Origin: Isochrysis galbana
Taxonomy: Eukaryota; Haptophyta; Isochrysidales; Isochrysidaceae
Length of the DNA: 64,000 bases
Direction of reading: 5' to 3'
NCBI GenBank assembly: GCA_018136815.1
Contig: CM030935.1
Location: 659,382-723,381 of the forward strand
A program made the position numbers and the translations under genes. Positions 38,174-48,639 of this stretch are shown in pieces (position 1 is the first letter of the stretch; the number at the start of each line of letters is the position of its first letter). The notes beneath the pieces were generated by a model. It was given only the letters and a program-made list of their open reading frames with translations. It did no database searches and was not told the origin of the DNA.

Positions 38174-39444
38174 TAGGGGTAAATAGAAATATGCAGTTTT
38201 TTTGGCCAAAATATGCAGTGCATATATGCAAAATATGCAGAAAAAAACCCCAAATATGTAGCAAAATATGCAAAATATGCAAAATATGCGGTGGGCGACC
38301 ACGAGCGGCGGCGGCGCGGCGGCGCCCACATAGTTTATATAGCTTATAGTTGCGTAGAACAAGAATGACCAAGAGCAACTATATAGGCCCCCATCCTCCC
38401 TGTCTAGCTCCCTACCTAGCCCATACCCACACCATAACCCACTAACCCACACACATAAACATAAATGCTTAATTAGCGTTAGCCATAAGCAATTGTTCAA
38501 CAACGACATTTTAGATTGAGAAGTATCACTCTCCCCACTCGTGCTTGCGCTTATTGCGATTGAACCGCAACATGAGAGACGCGGACACTTGGTCCTGGAG
38601 GGAGGTACCTCTCGAGGATGGAAACATGCATGCAAGCAAAGAAAAGACACGCTCACATGAAGCTGAATTGGGACTGAGGCACAAGACAATCCTCGCAGCA
38701 GCAGCCCACGCCGGGAACTGGCCCTTATGAGATCGCCACCATGCCAACACATGTTTGGTGAATTAAACAACATCTGATTCGTCCATGTCGACGTTCCGAC
38801 AAGCTGCAACATACATAGGTAGTTCATTGAGCAAACTCTGGAGAGAGATGTCCGCCAAAGGGGGAAGGGAGGATAGTTGTTGCACCCACAGCGCGTCTAT
38901 CTGTGATTGAGCGCGAGCAACGTACGCGGGATTGAATGCACGCAGGAGACCCGTGATCCGATGTTGGTCTTTGCACCCATAGGGACGAGCGCAGTTGTCC
39001 GTCAGCCAGTCTTCCAAATAAGTGAATGCCGGCACCACGATGGCCGTGTGCGACTGTTGCGCTCGTGGCCGCAGGATCATCCATGTCGCCATGACCATGG
39101 ATGACCCCGCGGCTCGACTCTGCGCGAGTGCGCCGGCGAGTGTCTGTGGAGGGTGCAGGCGCGAGTGCTCAGCTCAGGAGGGCAAGGAGGAGGAGGTGTG
39201 TGTGTGGAGAGATGAGGTGGGGTAGGTAGGGGCGGCACACTCGCCCATCGCGCGTGACGCGTGACACACACAAGTGACGGGAATACCAGGGGGGGGGCGA
39301 GCCCCCCCCTCCTAAATATGCAAGATATGCAAAGATACCCCCCAAAATATGCAGCAAATATGCAAAATATGCAGAGGTATGCAAAATCGCCGAAAATGGG
39401 CCAAAATATGCAAAACATATCCTGCATATTTCTATCTGGGCCTA
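38174..39444 (-). mobile_element. hAT-superfamily DNA transposon, defective
   Basis: A 1271-bp insertion with an 8-bp target duplication GATCTTTG (38166-38173 and 39445-39452). The 23-bp ends are inverted repeats with 19/23 matches: left TAGGGGTAAATAG plus AAATATGCAG; the right end mirrors TAGGCCCAGATAG plus AAATATGCAG. Both ends carry subterminal AAATATGC repeats at 9-13 or 21-22 bp spacing (38187-38289) and ~9-13 bp spacing (39314-39421). Inside are only the last ~190 codons of a hAT transposase. The 8-bp duplication, TAG-type ends and subterminal arrays are all characteristic of hAT elements. It cannot be autonomous. Confidence 0.92.
38526..39098 (-). pseudogene. hAT transposase C-terminal part (dimerisation domain), with one stop
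   Basis: Continuous minus-strand frame: TAIVVPAFTYLEDWLTDN ... LLRAFNPAYVARAQSQID ... NELPMYVAACRNVD, then a TAA, then FTKHVLAWWRSHKGQFPAW followed by AAAARIVLCL and SASCERVFSLLACMFPSSR. The WW...FP...A and S-x-x-S-C-E-R-V-F-S signature is the hAT C-terminal dimerisation domain. The BED finger and RNase H-like catalytic core are absent, so this is a deletion derivative. Confidence 0.88.
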
Positions 39445-40079
39445 GATCTTTGGTTTTCTTCCCTGAGCGGCCTTATATGTTCGCATGGAGTTGTGGGGAT
39501 CCGGCAAGGTACTGCCTCGAACTAGGGTGGCAAACCTCGTTAGCGTGGATTCAAGGACTGGTATGTAGTGGAAATTGTACGCCTCGTAGTCTACTCTATA
39601 GAAGTCTTTTATGATGTATTTCCATGCAATTATGTATAGCGCTTTTAGGCTGTCGGGGGTGGTCGTGCCGGGGTATGCGAAGAGTCTGTCTTTCGCTATC
39701 TGTGCACGCGACCTCTTAGGAGGAGGCGTATGCTTTGCAAGGGCGTCTATGCCTCTACCATAAGGCATGCCTGATGGATGGGTGTCCCTTCTTGTCTGGT
39801 GCTGATGTGGTGCTTGTCACAGCCTGTGACCCACCATGAGGTGGGCCAGCATGGCTGCCTTCCTTGGTGTGGCCGGGGCCACGGGCCGTGCGGCGCGACC
39901 GGGGTCGCGCTCACCTGCTCGGCCTCTGCGGGCGGACGCGGTCGCTTTGCCTGCGACAGCTCCATGGGTACTGTGGGGGCTCCCGCGGCGGGGGGCCCGA
40001 AGGAGAGGTGGAGGTGGGGAGCGGCGGCGCGCTCCATGGCGACCAACTATAAAGTTAGTTGTCACCAGAACCAGAAAAA

Positions 40080-40290
40080 GTAGAGGAGAGATGATCGACG
40101 AAAACACGCTCGATCCAGCCTACTGACGTCAGGCGACAGAGGCCCTTTCGCGAGCGCTCCGACGCGATCTGCAGTGGAGGGACGTATGGCGCGCGCGCGC
40201 GGTTGCTTCCGCGGCGCATGCGGCCACCTGAGGCTAGGATACGAAGACGGGCGCCGAAAAAGTGTCCTCAGAACGAGATCATGCCCCCCC
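40080..40290. other. Short spacer between retroelement copies
   Basis: No gene seen. It contains a GCGCGC run at ~40188-40200. Confidence 0.4.
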
Positions 40291-40292
40291 AC

Positions 40293-40602
40293 ACCAGCTG
40301 GCGCCTCTCCCTCGCTGGCGCTCCCGAGTCCCGAGCCTCTGGGGCCCCCACGCTGCACCTGTCTGCAGTCTGCCTGTCGTCGACCAGCGACCAGGGAAGG
40401 AGGGGGGGTTGGAGCAACGACTGGCCAGGACGGGCGAATGGGGCGAGCCTGTGGGAAGGGAGTGGGTCAGTAGGGCAGTGTGCTCCTGGCAAGCCATCAG
40501 GCATGCCAGGAGGATGGGTGGTTCTCTCCCCATGGCAGAGGAGGAGTGGAGAGAGGGAGGGGCTCGTGCCCCCCATGGGTCAACCAAGTATAAACTTAGT
40601 GG
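40293..40602 (-). mobile_element. Family B retroelement, 3'-truncated copy B5
   Basis: Minus orientation: hairpin stem ACTAAGT, loop TTAT, stem ACTTGGT, then TGACCCATGG and the B body (GGCACGAGCCCC, GGAGAGAACCACCCATCC, GTCGACGACAGGCAGAC, GCCAGCGAGGGAGAGGC). It ends near 40293 without the central block or 3' terminus. Confidence 0.7.
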
Positions 40603-41119
40603 GGGGGGGGGGGGCAAAAGCCAACAAAAGGTGCAACCTCAAGTTGCACCTTTTTATGGGCAGTTGTTTGGAATTTAAACTTGTGAGCATGAGAGACTGA
40701 AGCCTAAGGTTCGTTTTTCTCTTCCGCCCCCCCTCACTCCCATGGGACCCCGAGAGACTTCGATGAGCATGACGATCATCACTACCCCCCAATTTATCCG
40801 AGTACGCACAGTGCACTCAGCGCCGCAGCAAACCATCCTTATCCGAAGACAACTCATTCAGACTTGAACCCATTCTCCCTCGTCGTAAAGACAGGGCAAA
40901 AAGAGGTACGCGACATGCAAACCTGGCAATGTGCAAGAAATGCGAGTGCCCCTCTGGATACTCGATACGGCTTAGTAACCTTAAGATAGCACACTGTGGG
41001 CCCTTATCGTCTGAGTCCCATTGGACGTGAATTCCTCCATATGATCGACTCCAAAGGCTACTCACTGCATCCAATGGGCGTGAGGTGCCGTGATGCAGCG
41101 CACGCTCCCGAATGGAGCG
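40603..41119. other. Intergenic, no gene seen
   Basis: G run at 40600-40614, then an imperfect inverted pair of AAAGGTGCAACCTCAAGTTGCACC at ~40627-40651, able to form a hairpin. No frame is supported. Confidence 0.45.
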
Positions 41120-42472
41120 TCATGCTTTAATCGAAGGCTCGGCTGCTCCCAACGAGCCAGATTGACCGCCAGCGAGCCGTTCGACTCCTGCTCCGGCCTT
41201 TGCGAGCGCAGCACCTGCCTTTCTCGCACCCGCGTCCTGCAGCTTCTTCCCGAGCGTCTCAACAGCATCTCCAAAGCGTTCGAGGGCGTTGGGACTCCCG
41301 CTACTTGCAGCCGCCTGGCCTTGAGCAGTCGAGCCATGCCCTCCCTCAATGAGGAACTTGGGCTCCACTTCCGGAGGCGCCGGCGCGACGCTGCGCGGTT
41401 CAGGCAAGCACTTGGCTGTCAAAGGGATCACGGACGTGAGTGACTTGTGCATTCCGTGATACATACTCTCCCAAAACGTAAGAGGCGGCGGTGGAGGCGT
41501 CGACACATTTTTTCGAAGTCGGTTGTTCGAGTACATGATCCTCTTACTTGCTAGCATCTCCTCAAGCCGGCTCGAGGCGCGCTCGACGATGTCAGACGCC
41601 ACTGTATCGCGACGCACGGTGGCGGCATCTGTCAAGAGGCGAGAGCGGAGCATGCCCGCTTCCAGCCGCTTGCTCGCCTTTTCGAGCACTTTGTCTGAGG
41701 TGAAGTTGATTTGGTCGAGCACATGGCTGAGCTTCCCATCCGCACTCGTGTAAGGATCTATGTAGCGCGGGTCAAGCGCTGTGAGCCTGGTGCGCGCAGA
41801 GTTTGGCAGATCAAATCCCATCGTGAGCGGACCGTCTTGACCATGGCGAAGACGTTCCAATGCTAGAAGACGCTGCACTGCATCCTTGCGGAACTTGCGA
41901 CGGACTTGCTCAAGGCCCTTCGGTTTCCCGTCATCCTCATCACCATCATCGGTGTCGTCAGCCACGCCACTGCCTGCTTCTTGGAGGGAGTCGCCAAGAC
42001 CTGTGGCACCAATTCGCCCCAAGCCTTGCCCCGCAAATCCGACGCATCCGGCGGCCATCTTGAAGCCGTAGCCATTGAGCTTCGAGCTGAACTTCTCTGC
42101 CTCCCTTCCCATCTCACGCGCACATTGAGCCGCTTTTCGCACGCCGCTACCAAAGCCGCTGATCTTCTGCTCGTCGCCCGACTCATCAAGAGCGCGCGTT
42201 GCACCGGCGGGCGGGAAACTGTCCTCGTCGAGCAGCCGCACGTAGCTGCCGGCAGCTAAGCTAGAGGGCGGTGAGGGTGGTGCGGAGGGCGGCTGCCCCA
42301 CAAAAGGGATCTGGCAGCCTTGGCCCCCTTGCAAGACAGGGTGCATCGGGAGGTCGTGCGTCCAATTTTCCTTGACCACCCTGACAAGCCCCGCTGACTC
42401 GGCCTGAACCCTCGACTCGCCCGGCCAGACGGAGAGACACTCCGTTGCCGCCGGCTTTGTGGCGGCGCGCAT
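41120..42472 (-). CDS. Unrecognised 450-aa protein
   Basis: A single frame from ATG at 42472 (MRAATKPAATECLSVWPGES). The N-terminal 60 residues contain a proline-rich stretch (GQPPSAPPSPPSSLAAGSYV). Residues ~110-165 are Gly/Ala-rich with an amphipathic look (NGYGFKMAAGCVGFAGQGLG). A helical charged region (LEQVRRKFRKDAVQRLLALERLR, ~190-215) and NKSLTSVIPL-type residues follow, then a Pro run (STPPPPPLTFWESMYHGM). The C-terminus is an Ala/Gly-rich amphipathic helix. Codon-like bias and lack of stops over 1.35 kb support coding. No family recognised and no signal peptide. Its start is 0.9 kb from the divergent VHL-like gene. Function unknown. Confidence 0.6.
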   Translation of the reverse strand: MRAATKPAATECLSVWPGESRVQAESAGLVRVVKENWTHDLPMHPVLQGGQGCQIPFVGQPPSAPPSPPSSLAAGSYVRLLDEDSFPPAGATRALDESGDEQKISGFGSGVRKAAQCAREMGREAEKFSSKLNGYGFKMAAGCVGFAGQGLGRIGATGLGDSLQEAGSGVADDTDDGDEDDGKPKGLEQVRRKFRKDAVQRLLALERLRHGQDGPLTMGFDLPNSARTRLTALDPRYIDPYTSADGKLSHVLDQINFTSDKVLEKASKRLEAGMLRSRLLTDAATVRRDTVASDIVERASSRLEEMLASKRIMYSNNRLRKNVSTPPPPPLTFWESMYHGMHKSLTSVIPLTAKCLPEPRSVAPAPPEVEPKFLIEGGHGSTAQGQAAASSGSPNALERFGDAVETLGKKLQDAGARKAGAALAKAGAGVERLAGGQSGSLGAAEPSIKA

Positions 42473-42759
42473 CCCCGCGCGCCACTCACAAAGCTCACCT
42501 TCTCACTCGCCCGCTCTCCGCCCTCTTTCTTCTTCTGCTCGCAGCCAGCATACGGTGTAAACGTCAGGACGCTCGACGACTTCCTTCGCTTCGGAAACCA
42601 CGTTTACAAGAGTACTGATAGAGAGGCAACAAAGGTGAGAAGGGTTTTGTTTTGCGAAGGATGATGACCTTAGACTTGAGAGTACTTTTAGTGTTCTTGC
42701 TGTGTTCCGTGATGTTCCGTCCGCGGGGCGAGTCTCTTCCCGTCTCTCTTGACCCGGGG

Positions 42760-43320
<561 letters not shown>

Positions 43321-43374
43321 CTCGCGCGCGCGTACGCGCTCTCTCTTTCTCTCTCTCTGTCCCTCTCTCTCCTT

Positions 43375-44364
43375 ATGTTGTGGTGGGTCTGCGCCTCGCT
43401 CGCCTCGGCGCGGCAGATGTGCGAGCCGCACGAGTGCGGTGCGGCGCCCGAGGCTGGCGCCTGTCCTCTTGCCTCCACCGCCGTCTCCGACCTCGTACTC
43501 ACGCTCGCACCGTCTAACCTCTACTTCTTCAACGCTGCACCGCACTCAGTCAGCATCAACTACGTCTCTGAGGACGGCGCCGAGGCGCCGACGCTCAAGC
43601 TAGCGGCGGGAGTTCGCGCTGAGGTCTCTTCCATTGCGGGAGAGGTCTGGCGTGCACGCGCTCTTCGTCCTGGCCACCCAGCTGACCAACAGCTTATGCT
43701 CGAGCATCGTGTCGGGCTAGTCTCAATCAAGGACTGCGATTGTCCCCAACCTGAGTTTGTTGATGTAAGCTGTGCCCAGGCCCTGCCGACATAATATACC
43801 CAGGTCATGCTCCTTCTCACCATGCATTTTGTCTTTGCTGTTTAGTGCATGAAACCTCCTCACCGCGCTCCGCGAACTACCAAAGTGGACCCAGTGACCT
43901 TTGTGAATGATGCGGGCACTCCTCTGGACCTTTTCTATTGGAATGGCACCTGCGAGGAGATAGTGTCTTGGAATGATGTCGGAGGCGTTCAGCCTTTCCA
44001 AGAGAAGCGCATGAGGAGCACTCATGGGCACACCTTTCGTGCACGCTCCGCCGCAACAGGCAAGCTATTGATGCAACACACGCTCTCAGACATTGTGGTT
44101 CGCCCGTGCGATTCGGAGGATCGGAGTCTTTACTCCCCTCCCGATTCCCCACGTACAATGGCGTTGAAGCGGGCTGCCGCTGATCTCGCACACAACAACA
44201 ACTTGCTTCTGGCGGAAGTGAAGCGCCAGCTGTCCCTTGTTTTGCAAGCACTGCCTTCAGTTGCAGAGAGCAAGTTAGCGAATCACTCTTTCGCCGACAC
44301 GCTCTCATCTGACATGACTAGTCGGCTCTGCGCCGACAGAACCTTTGGCAAAATCCAGTCATGA
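43375..44364 (+). CDS. Secreted two-exon protein with VHL-beta-like domains
   Basis: Exons 43375-43764 and 43846-44364 (intron 81 nt, GTAAGC...TTTAG, phase 0), 302 aa. The ATG after the CT repeat gives a signal peptide, MLWWVCASLASARQ. Exon 2 encodes PVTFVNDAGTPLDLFYWNG followed by TCEEIVSWNDVGG and HTFRARSAATGKLL, which fits the VHL beta-sandwich pattern (FVNxx...ELYWV...). Exon 1 has a weaker similar unit (LYFFNAAPHSVSINYVSEDG), so the protein may hold two beta sandwiches. Cys-rich stretches (MCEPHECGAAPEAGACP; DCDCPQ/CMKPP) suggest an extracellular location. In animals VHL recognises hydroxyproline; a prolyl-hydroxylase-like gene lies 15 kb away, but a link is speculative. A helical C-terminal tail ends the protein. 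Confidence 0.75.
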
Positions 44365-44764
44365 TGCACAACGTTGCGCCATATCCGCGTGATCATCTGG
44401 CCACGTCGATAACTTAGCTTTGCCCAACTGCAGCAAACTCGACGTGCATGCAGCTTTTGGGCCAGCATTGATTGTGAAGGGGTGTCTCTCCGTGGGGTGT
44501 CTCTCCTCCCCACGTGTGATCAAGCGTTTCGCAACTATCTTTATAAAGACAGGGTCATCGCCGCTGCCCTCCTCTCCCGCCGTCCCCACCGCTGAGGGCC
44601 GGGCAACCAGCCCATGATCCATGGACACGTTCCTGTCGCCGAAGCGCCAGCGGTAGAAGACACGCGCACAAGCCAAAACGCAAAACGTTTGAAGAGCGAT
44701 AGCACACGTGGCTTCAGGAGCGCTCGTGCACTAAACATAGGGCGGTCAAACAGGTTTTTTCATT

Positions 44765-44873
44765 TGGGGTAAAAACTTCATGATATTCTTACCGCACTCG
44801 CGGCGAATGGAACCACTACCTACACGTAGCATACTTTCTACACCCCCACTCCCCCGGCCCTTCCCCAGGGTTC
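44765..44873 (-). mobile_element. Family B 3' end fragment, copy B6
   Basis: Minus orientation: ends GAATATCATGAAG then TTTTTACC at ~44765; GTGGTTCCATTCGCCGCGAG, GTAGAAAGTATGC and GGGGGTGTAG follow inside. It is inserted beside a lone mini hairpin end (TAGGGCGGTCAAACA, 44741). The 5' part is missing. Confidence 0.65.
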
Positions 44874-45329
44874 CACGATCGGCGTGAGGAGGAACGAGTC
44901 GTGCGAGCAGCGCTTGCGCTCGGCGTCCAGTTGACAGGTGGCCGTGTCGAGCGAGTCGAACGAAACCAGCGAGCAGGAGCACGAGAGGAGAGGACGGAGG
45001 ACCGTACCGATGCGCGCCGAGTCGCCACCATCGTGAGGAAGACGAGGGCGAGGAGAGAGCTGGAGGGTGAGCGAGGAGGGAGGAGGGAGGCAGGCAGTAG
45101 GAGCCGTCTCTCTCTGGTAGGTCGATGAGAGGGGGAGGAGGGGACCCGGGGGAGGGGGCCCGGGGGGAGGGGAGAGACCCCAAGACCTATCGATTGTTTA
45201 CGTTAGTGTTTTCGCAATATACGGTAATAATTTCCCCGGTCCCAGGGGGTGCCCCCACGGTTCCCGACCGCCTCTGCGCCCAGAGTTCCCCCGCGGAAAG
45301 AGTGAACGCACGGCGTGCACCTTCCTGGA

Positions 45330-45912
45330 AGTTGCTATGCGCACGCACGGCGCCCCCGCGGGGGGGACCGATGCACATCGCGCCGTGCCCACGCACGGCG
45401 TGCACAATGTAATTGCAAGTCATCACACGTGCTGCGCAACGAAACATCTCTGATATGGCTACTTTACGTAAATGTGGGCCTTAGGTACGCATATGGAAAA
45501 AGTTGACATGCGCACGCAAGGCGCCCCCGCGGGGGGGCCGATGCACATCGCGCCGTGCCCACGCACGATTGCAAGTCATCACACAAACATCTCTTATATG
45601 GCTACTTTACGTAAACGTGAGCCTGGAATGCGCACGCACGGCGTCTCCGGGGGGGGGGCGGGCCGATGCACATCGCGCCGTGCCCATAATTACAAGTAAT
45701 CACAAGTGCCATGGGCAAATAATGTAGTTGTCCACACAGGGGAAAAGCGCCGACACGGCGCCCCCCGGGGGGGGGGACACGCGCCGCGGGAAAGCAGGGA
45801 AAATAAGTTGTTACGCTAGTCTGCATTTAATTTTAAAATAACGCTATATATACAACTGTGGACATTCGATCGCTCAATTCGACTGATGTCCCACAATTGA
45901 CGGAACGACACC
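45330..45912 (+). mobile_element. Inverted-repeat element M2 with tandemly amplified interior
   Basis: The right end (GATCGCTCAATTCGACTGAT ... GGAACGACACC, ending 45912) matches the ends of element M1 (62676-62996). The interior holds three units, starting ~45339, 45509 and 45631, each with GCGCACGCA, GGCGCCCCCGCGGGG, CGATGCACATCGCGCCGTGC, then ATATGGCTACTTTACGTAAA. The M1 interior has one such unit. No left inverted end was found, so this copy is incomplete. Confidence 0.65.
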
Positions 45913-46017
45913 TCATGGCTCGTGTGTCGGCTTGTGCTGTGTGCCGGGCGCGTCGCGCGGCGTGGCTCGCGTGTACCTGGGCAGGCGTGGTCTCTGCTGG
46001 AGGGCGGTGTGGTTGCG

Positions 46018-46128
46018 TGGCGTCCATCATGACTTGGTCACCCGCCGCGGCGGCGTGGGCGGGGAGAGAGGAGGGGGACGGCGCGCGCTCCAGCGCTCCA
46101 TGACCCTATCGTTATAACGATAGTTGAT
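46018..46128 (-). mobile_element. Family A-type 5' end fragment (CTATCGT hairpin subtype)
   Basis: Minus orientation: CAACTATCGTTATAACGATAG forms a perfect palindromic hairpin, then GGTC and ATGGAGCGC. It matches the fragment at 61895-62100. The remainder is frameshifted and lost. Confidence 0.6.
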
Positions 46129-46760
46129 AGACCAGCTCCTCGAAGCTTTTATACAATTCTTCCGGTAGAGCGTAGAGCGTCAAGTCTCGCGCAATTGTGC
46201 ACTAAACACTTAAAGCCAATCCATTAATCTCACGTGCTAGTAGTAATTACCATGCAAGTGACAAGTAATCAAAATAGTTTTTGTTTGCCTTGGAGCAAGT
46301 AATTACGACAACTATCAACCATCTTCCCTCCTTTTCACCCCCGATTGAATGATGCGATCATTACACTGCCACTGCCACATCGGCCGCTAGCCATTTATGC
46401 GCCACGTTTCCGCCCACATTACATCCGCAGATGTTCAACGCTGTATATTTGTAGATCGTAGATTTGGCCGCGAGAAAGTCGTTGAAACATGAAGATCTGC
46501 CCTTCGTCGGTGATGCCGCAAATCTCCTGCACGCGTGCATGTAAGAGCAACACCTTGATGGGTCAGAACTCGATGTACATGCGGGTGTCAAGCAGAAATC
46601 CACGCATTTCACGAATCAAGTACGGAGACGCGCTAGGCCTGCGTGCTGTTAAGATTTGGCCGTACACCGATGAGCATAAATGACATTGAAACGTCCACGG
46701 TGCTGGCTACACGACGTCTAAGTCCTCATAGTATCCGTTGGTGTGCCTAGAAAGCCTGAG
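46129..46760. other. Intergenic, no gene seen
   Basis: AT-richer spacer. Small frames at 46361-46612 (-) and 46489-46683 (+) show no family resemblance. Confidence 0.4.
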
Positions 46761-48235
46761 TTAGTCCACTGACAAAGCTGCGCTTGCCTCTTTCAACGTT
46801 GGCGCCTTGGAAAGGTCATTTGCGATAGAAGAGGCATCACTCCCTGACTCACCACCTTCATTCCTAGCCGTCAATCGAGTGTAATCGGTTGTGCTTGGCG
46901 AATTTTGGTCAAGGTCAGTCAGTGCGGAAGTCGCCACGCTCGCCGTACCATCCGAGATGCCCACAATAGCGGGTTCTCTCATGTCAACGGCTGCCACAGC
47001 CATGTTATTGGGCACGTCATCGGCATAAGACTCCTCAACACCTTCATCAATGGCCCCCTCTCCGTATGAAGCCACTTCCACTCCTTCAACAGGGCTGTCG
47101 AGCGCACTGTCTCCGCTACCCGCGCTCGTTTGGGCCGGACTGGTGCTGTTACCTGCAGCTCTGCTCCTAGTAACATCAGCAACCGCAATTGGTGAAGAGT
47201 CACTTGCGTTGGGAGCGTTTGGTCCGGTTGTACTCGGAATGGCTTTGTCCTTCGGAGCTTTTTGCACAAGAATCGCACTAGCGCGAACGCCCGTTGGGGA
47301 CGGGACTGCCTCATCAAGGGCTTGGTTGGCCGCCAGTTCCTCAGGAGTCTCAGCTTCCCCTACTGCCACTGATTGGTCAGTGGATGTACTTAACGAGCCA
47401 GACGAGCCACCGGCCACATATTGACTGATTGGCGAGGACTCGGATGCGATGTCCTGGACCGACGAACTTTGCGCTAGTCCTGTGTCAGTGTCACCGGTCA
47501 ATCTGACCGAGGTGGTGGGCGTGCCGCCAAGGAGCAAAGACTGTGAGGCCTTGATTGGCGGTGGCGCTGAGGGTGGCGGCGGAGATTCCTCAATCGCCGC
47601 CTGCGTAATGGCATCGTCGCCTTTCGGGCAGAAGGTGCACGCACGACACTTGCACCTGAGTAGGCGGATTAGGGTCCGGGTTAGTGACCGGCTAGTAGGC
47701 GCCCGTGAGGCTCGATCATGGAGCTGCAGTCCACCGATGGAATTCAAGATTGTATTCTTGTCATTGTAATGAGAGATGGCTGAGCTATTCACCAGAGGCA
47801 GTGGAATTTTTTGAACTTTTCGTTGCAGAAGCTCTGACATTGAGCGGTTGGCGTATCACTTGCGTGGTTGGAGGAGCACTGCGCTGCGCCCTGCTTGGCA
47901 ACAGCTGTAGATACAGTGGAACCAGAGGCGGTAAGTACATGCCCCGTGCTGGCTATTGCCTTCTGGTTCACCTTGGACATGATGTCGGTGGATCTCGCCT
48001 GTGACCGGTGAGGGCAAGAATTGTTCCTGCACACTCGCTGACGAACACGTCCCTTGTCATGCAGCCAAGGCGCCGCGTGGACCAAGACAGCAGAGGGCGC
48101 GCCCCGCCGCACCTGCAGCTGTGACACGTTTACATTGACGGCTGCCGTGATGAGGCATATGGCGCCACACCAGAGGATGATCTGCTTGACTCTCCTCCCT
48201 GTGCCTGCCGACGCCACCGCGCGCTGCCTCGCCAT
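46761..48235 (-). CDS. Signal-anchor protein with CKCxxCxxC cysteine cluster
   Basis: Two exons, 47793-48235 and 46761-47655 on the minus strand (intron 137 nt, GTGAAT...CTCAG), 445 aa. The start ATG at 48235 follows the hexamer repeat. Residues ~18-36 ([20 protein letters not shown]) are a signal anchor. Splicing creates [16 protein letters not shown] directly followed by CKCRACTFC, a cysteine cluster (C-x3-C-x8-C-x2-C-x-C-x2-C-x2-C) that I recall in many haptophyte membrane or secreted proteins of unknown role; this restoration of the motif supports the intron. The C-terminal 280 residues are Ser/Thr/Ala-rich and acidic with no fold. The protein is probably lumenal or extracellular. Function unknown. 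Confidence 0.75.
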
Positions 48236-48252
48236 CGCTCCCGCGAGGCAAA

Positions 48253-48440
48253 GTGAGAGGGAGAGGGAGAGGGAGAGGGAGAGGGAGAGGGAGAGGGAGA
48301 GGGAGAGGGAGAGGGAGAGGGAGAGGGAGAGGGAGAGGGAGAGGGAGAGGGAGAGGGAGAGGGAGAGGGAGAGGGAGAGGGAGAGGGAGAGGGAGAGGGA
48401 GAGGGAGAGGGAGAGGGAGAGGGAGAGGGAGAGGGAGAGT
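48253..48440 (+). repeat. (GAGAGG)n hexanucleotide repeat
   Basis: About 31 near-perfect GAGAGG units lying 18 bp upstream of the minus-strand start codon at 48235; on the coding strand it is a CT-rich leader. Both strands read open (Arg-Gly / Leu-Pro), purely because of the repeat. Confidence 0.95.
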
Positions 48441-48639
48441 AGAGAGAGAGAGCCGCACGGCCCCCGCCGAGTAGGCCCCCCGCGAAAAGTGCTCGCGCAC
48501 GCCTCTCTTTCTCTCCGGCGTCCCGCCAGTTGTCGCCACTTCTCTTTCATAAGAAGACTCGATGCCACCACTCTTCTAATACTACGTAGTACAGGAGGAC
48601 TGCTTCCTGCGAGGAGGTGAAAAATCTCCCGAGGAGAGA

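Larger units (their letters stand above)
37711..40063 (-). mobile_element. Family A retroelement, internally deleted copy A2 (host of nested hAT)
   Basis: Flanked by the duplication ACCAGAACCAGAAAAA (37695-37710 and 40064-40079). The 5' end is a hairpin (CAACTAACT, TTAT, AGTTGGTCG) followed by CCATGGAGCGC. The ORF1 start MERAAAPHLHLSFGPP...AKRPRPPAEAEQVSATPV runs to ACLMVEA. It then jumps (~39760) to the ORF2 tail DALAKHTPPPKRSRAQIAKD followed by RLFAYPG...FYRVDYEAYNFHYIPVLEST. The tail is interrupted at the codons for KPKI by the hAT insertion and resumes at 38165 (KKTTELSTPIF...LVAKALGLAERLA). The 3' UTR ends AATATTAAAAGG plus T run. Without the hAT the copy is ~1.1 kb; its deletion breakpoint differs from A1. 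Confidence 0.9.

Noticed and set aside
38187-39421. AAATATGCA arrays as a CRISPR or simple minisatellite
   Set aside because: No constant repeat with unique spacers; they are the mirrored subterminal repeats of a hAT element with an 8-bp duplication.
47789-48571. Leu-Ser / Leu-Pro extension of the CKC-tail gene through the hexamer repeat
   Set aside because: Repeat-encoded; the ATG at 48235 directly after the repeat gives a signal anchor.
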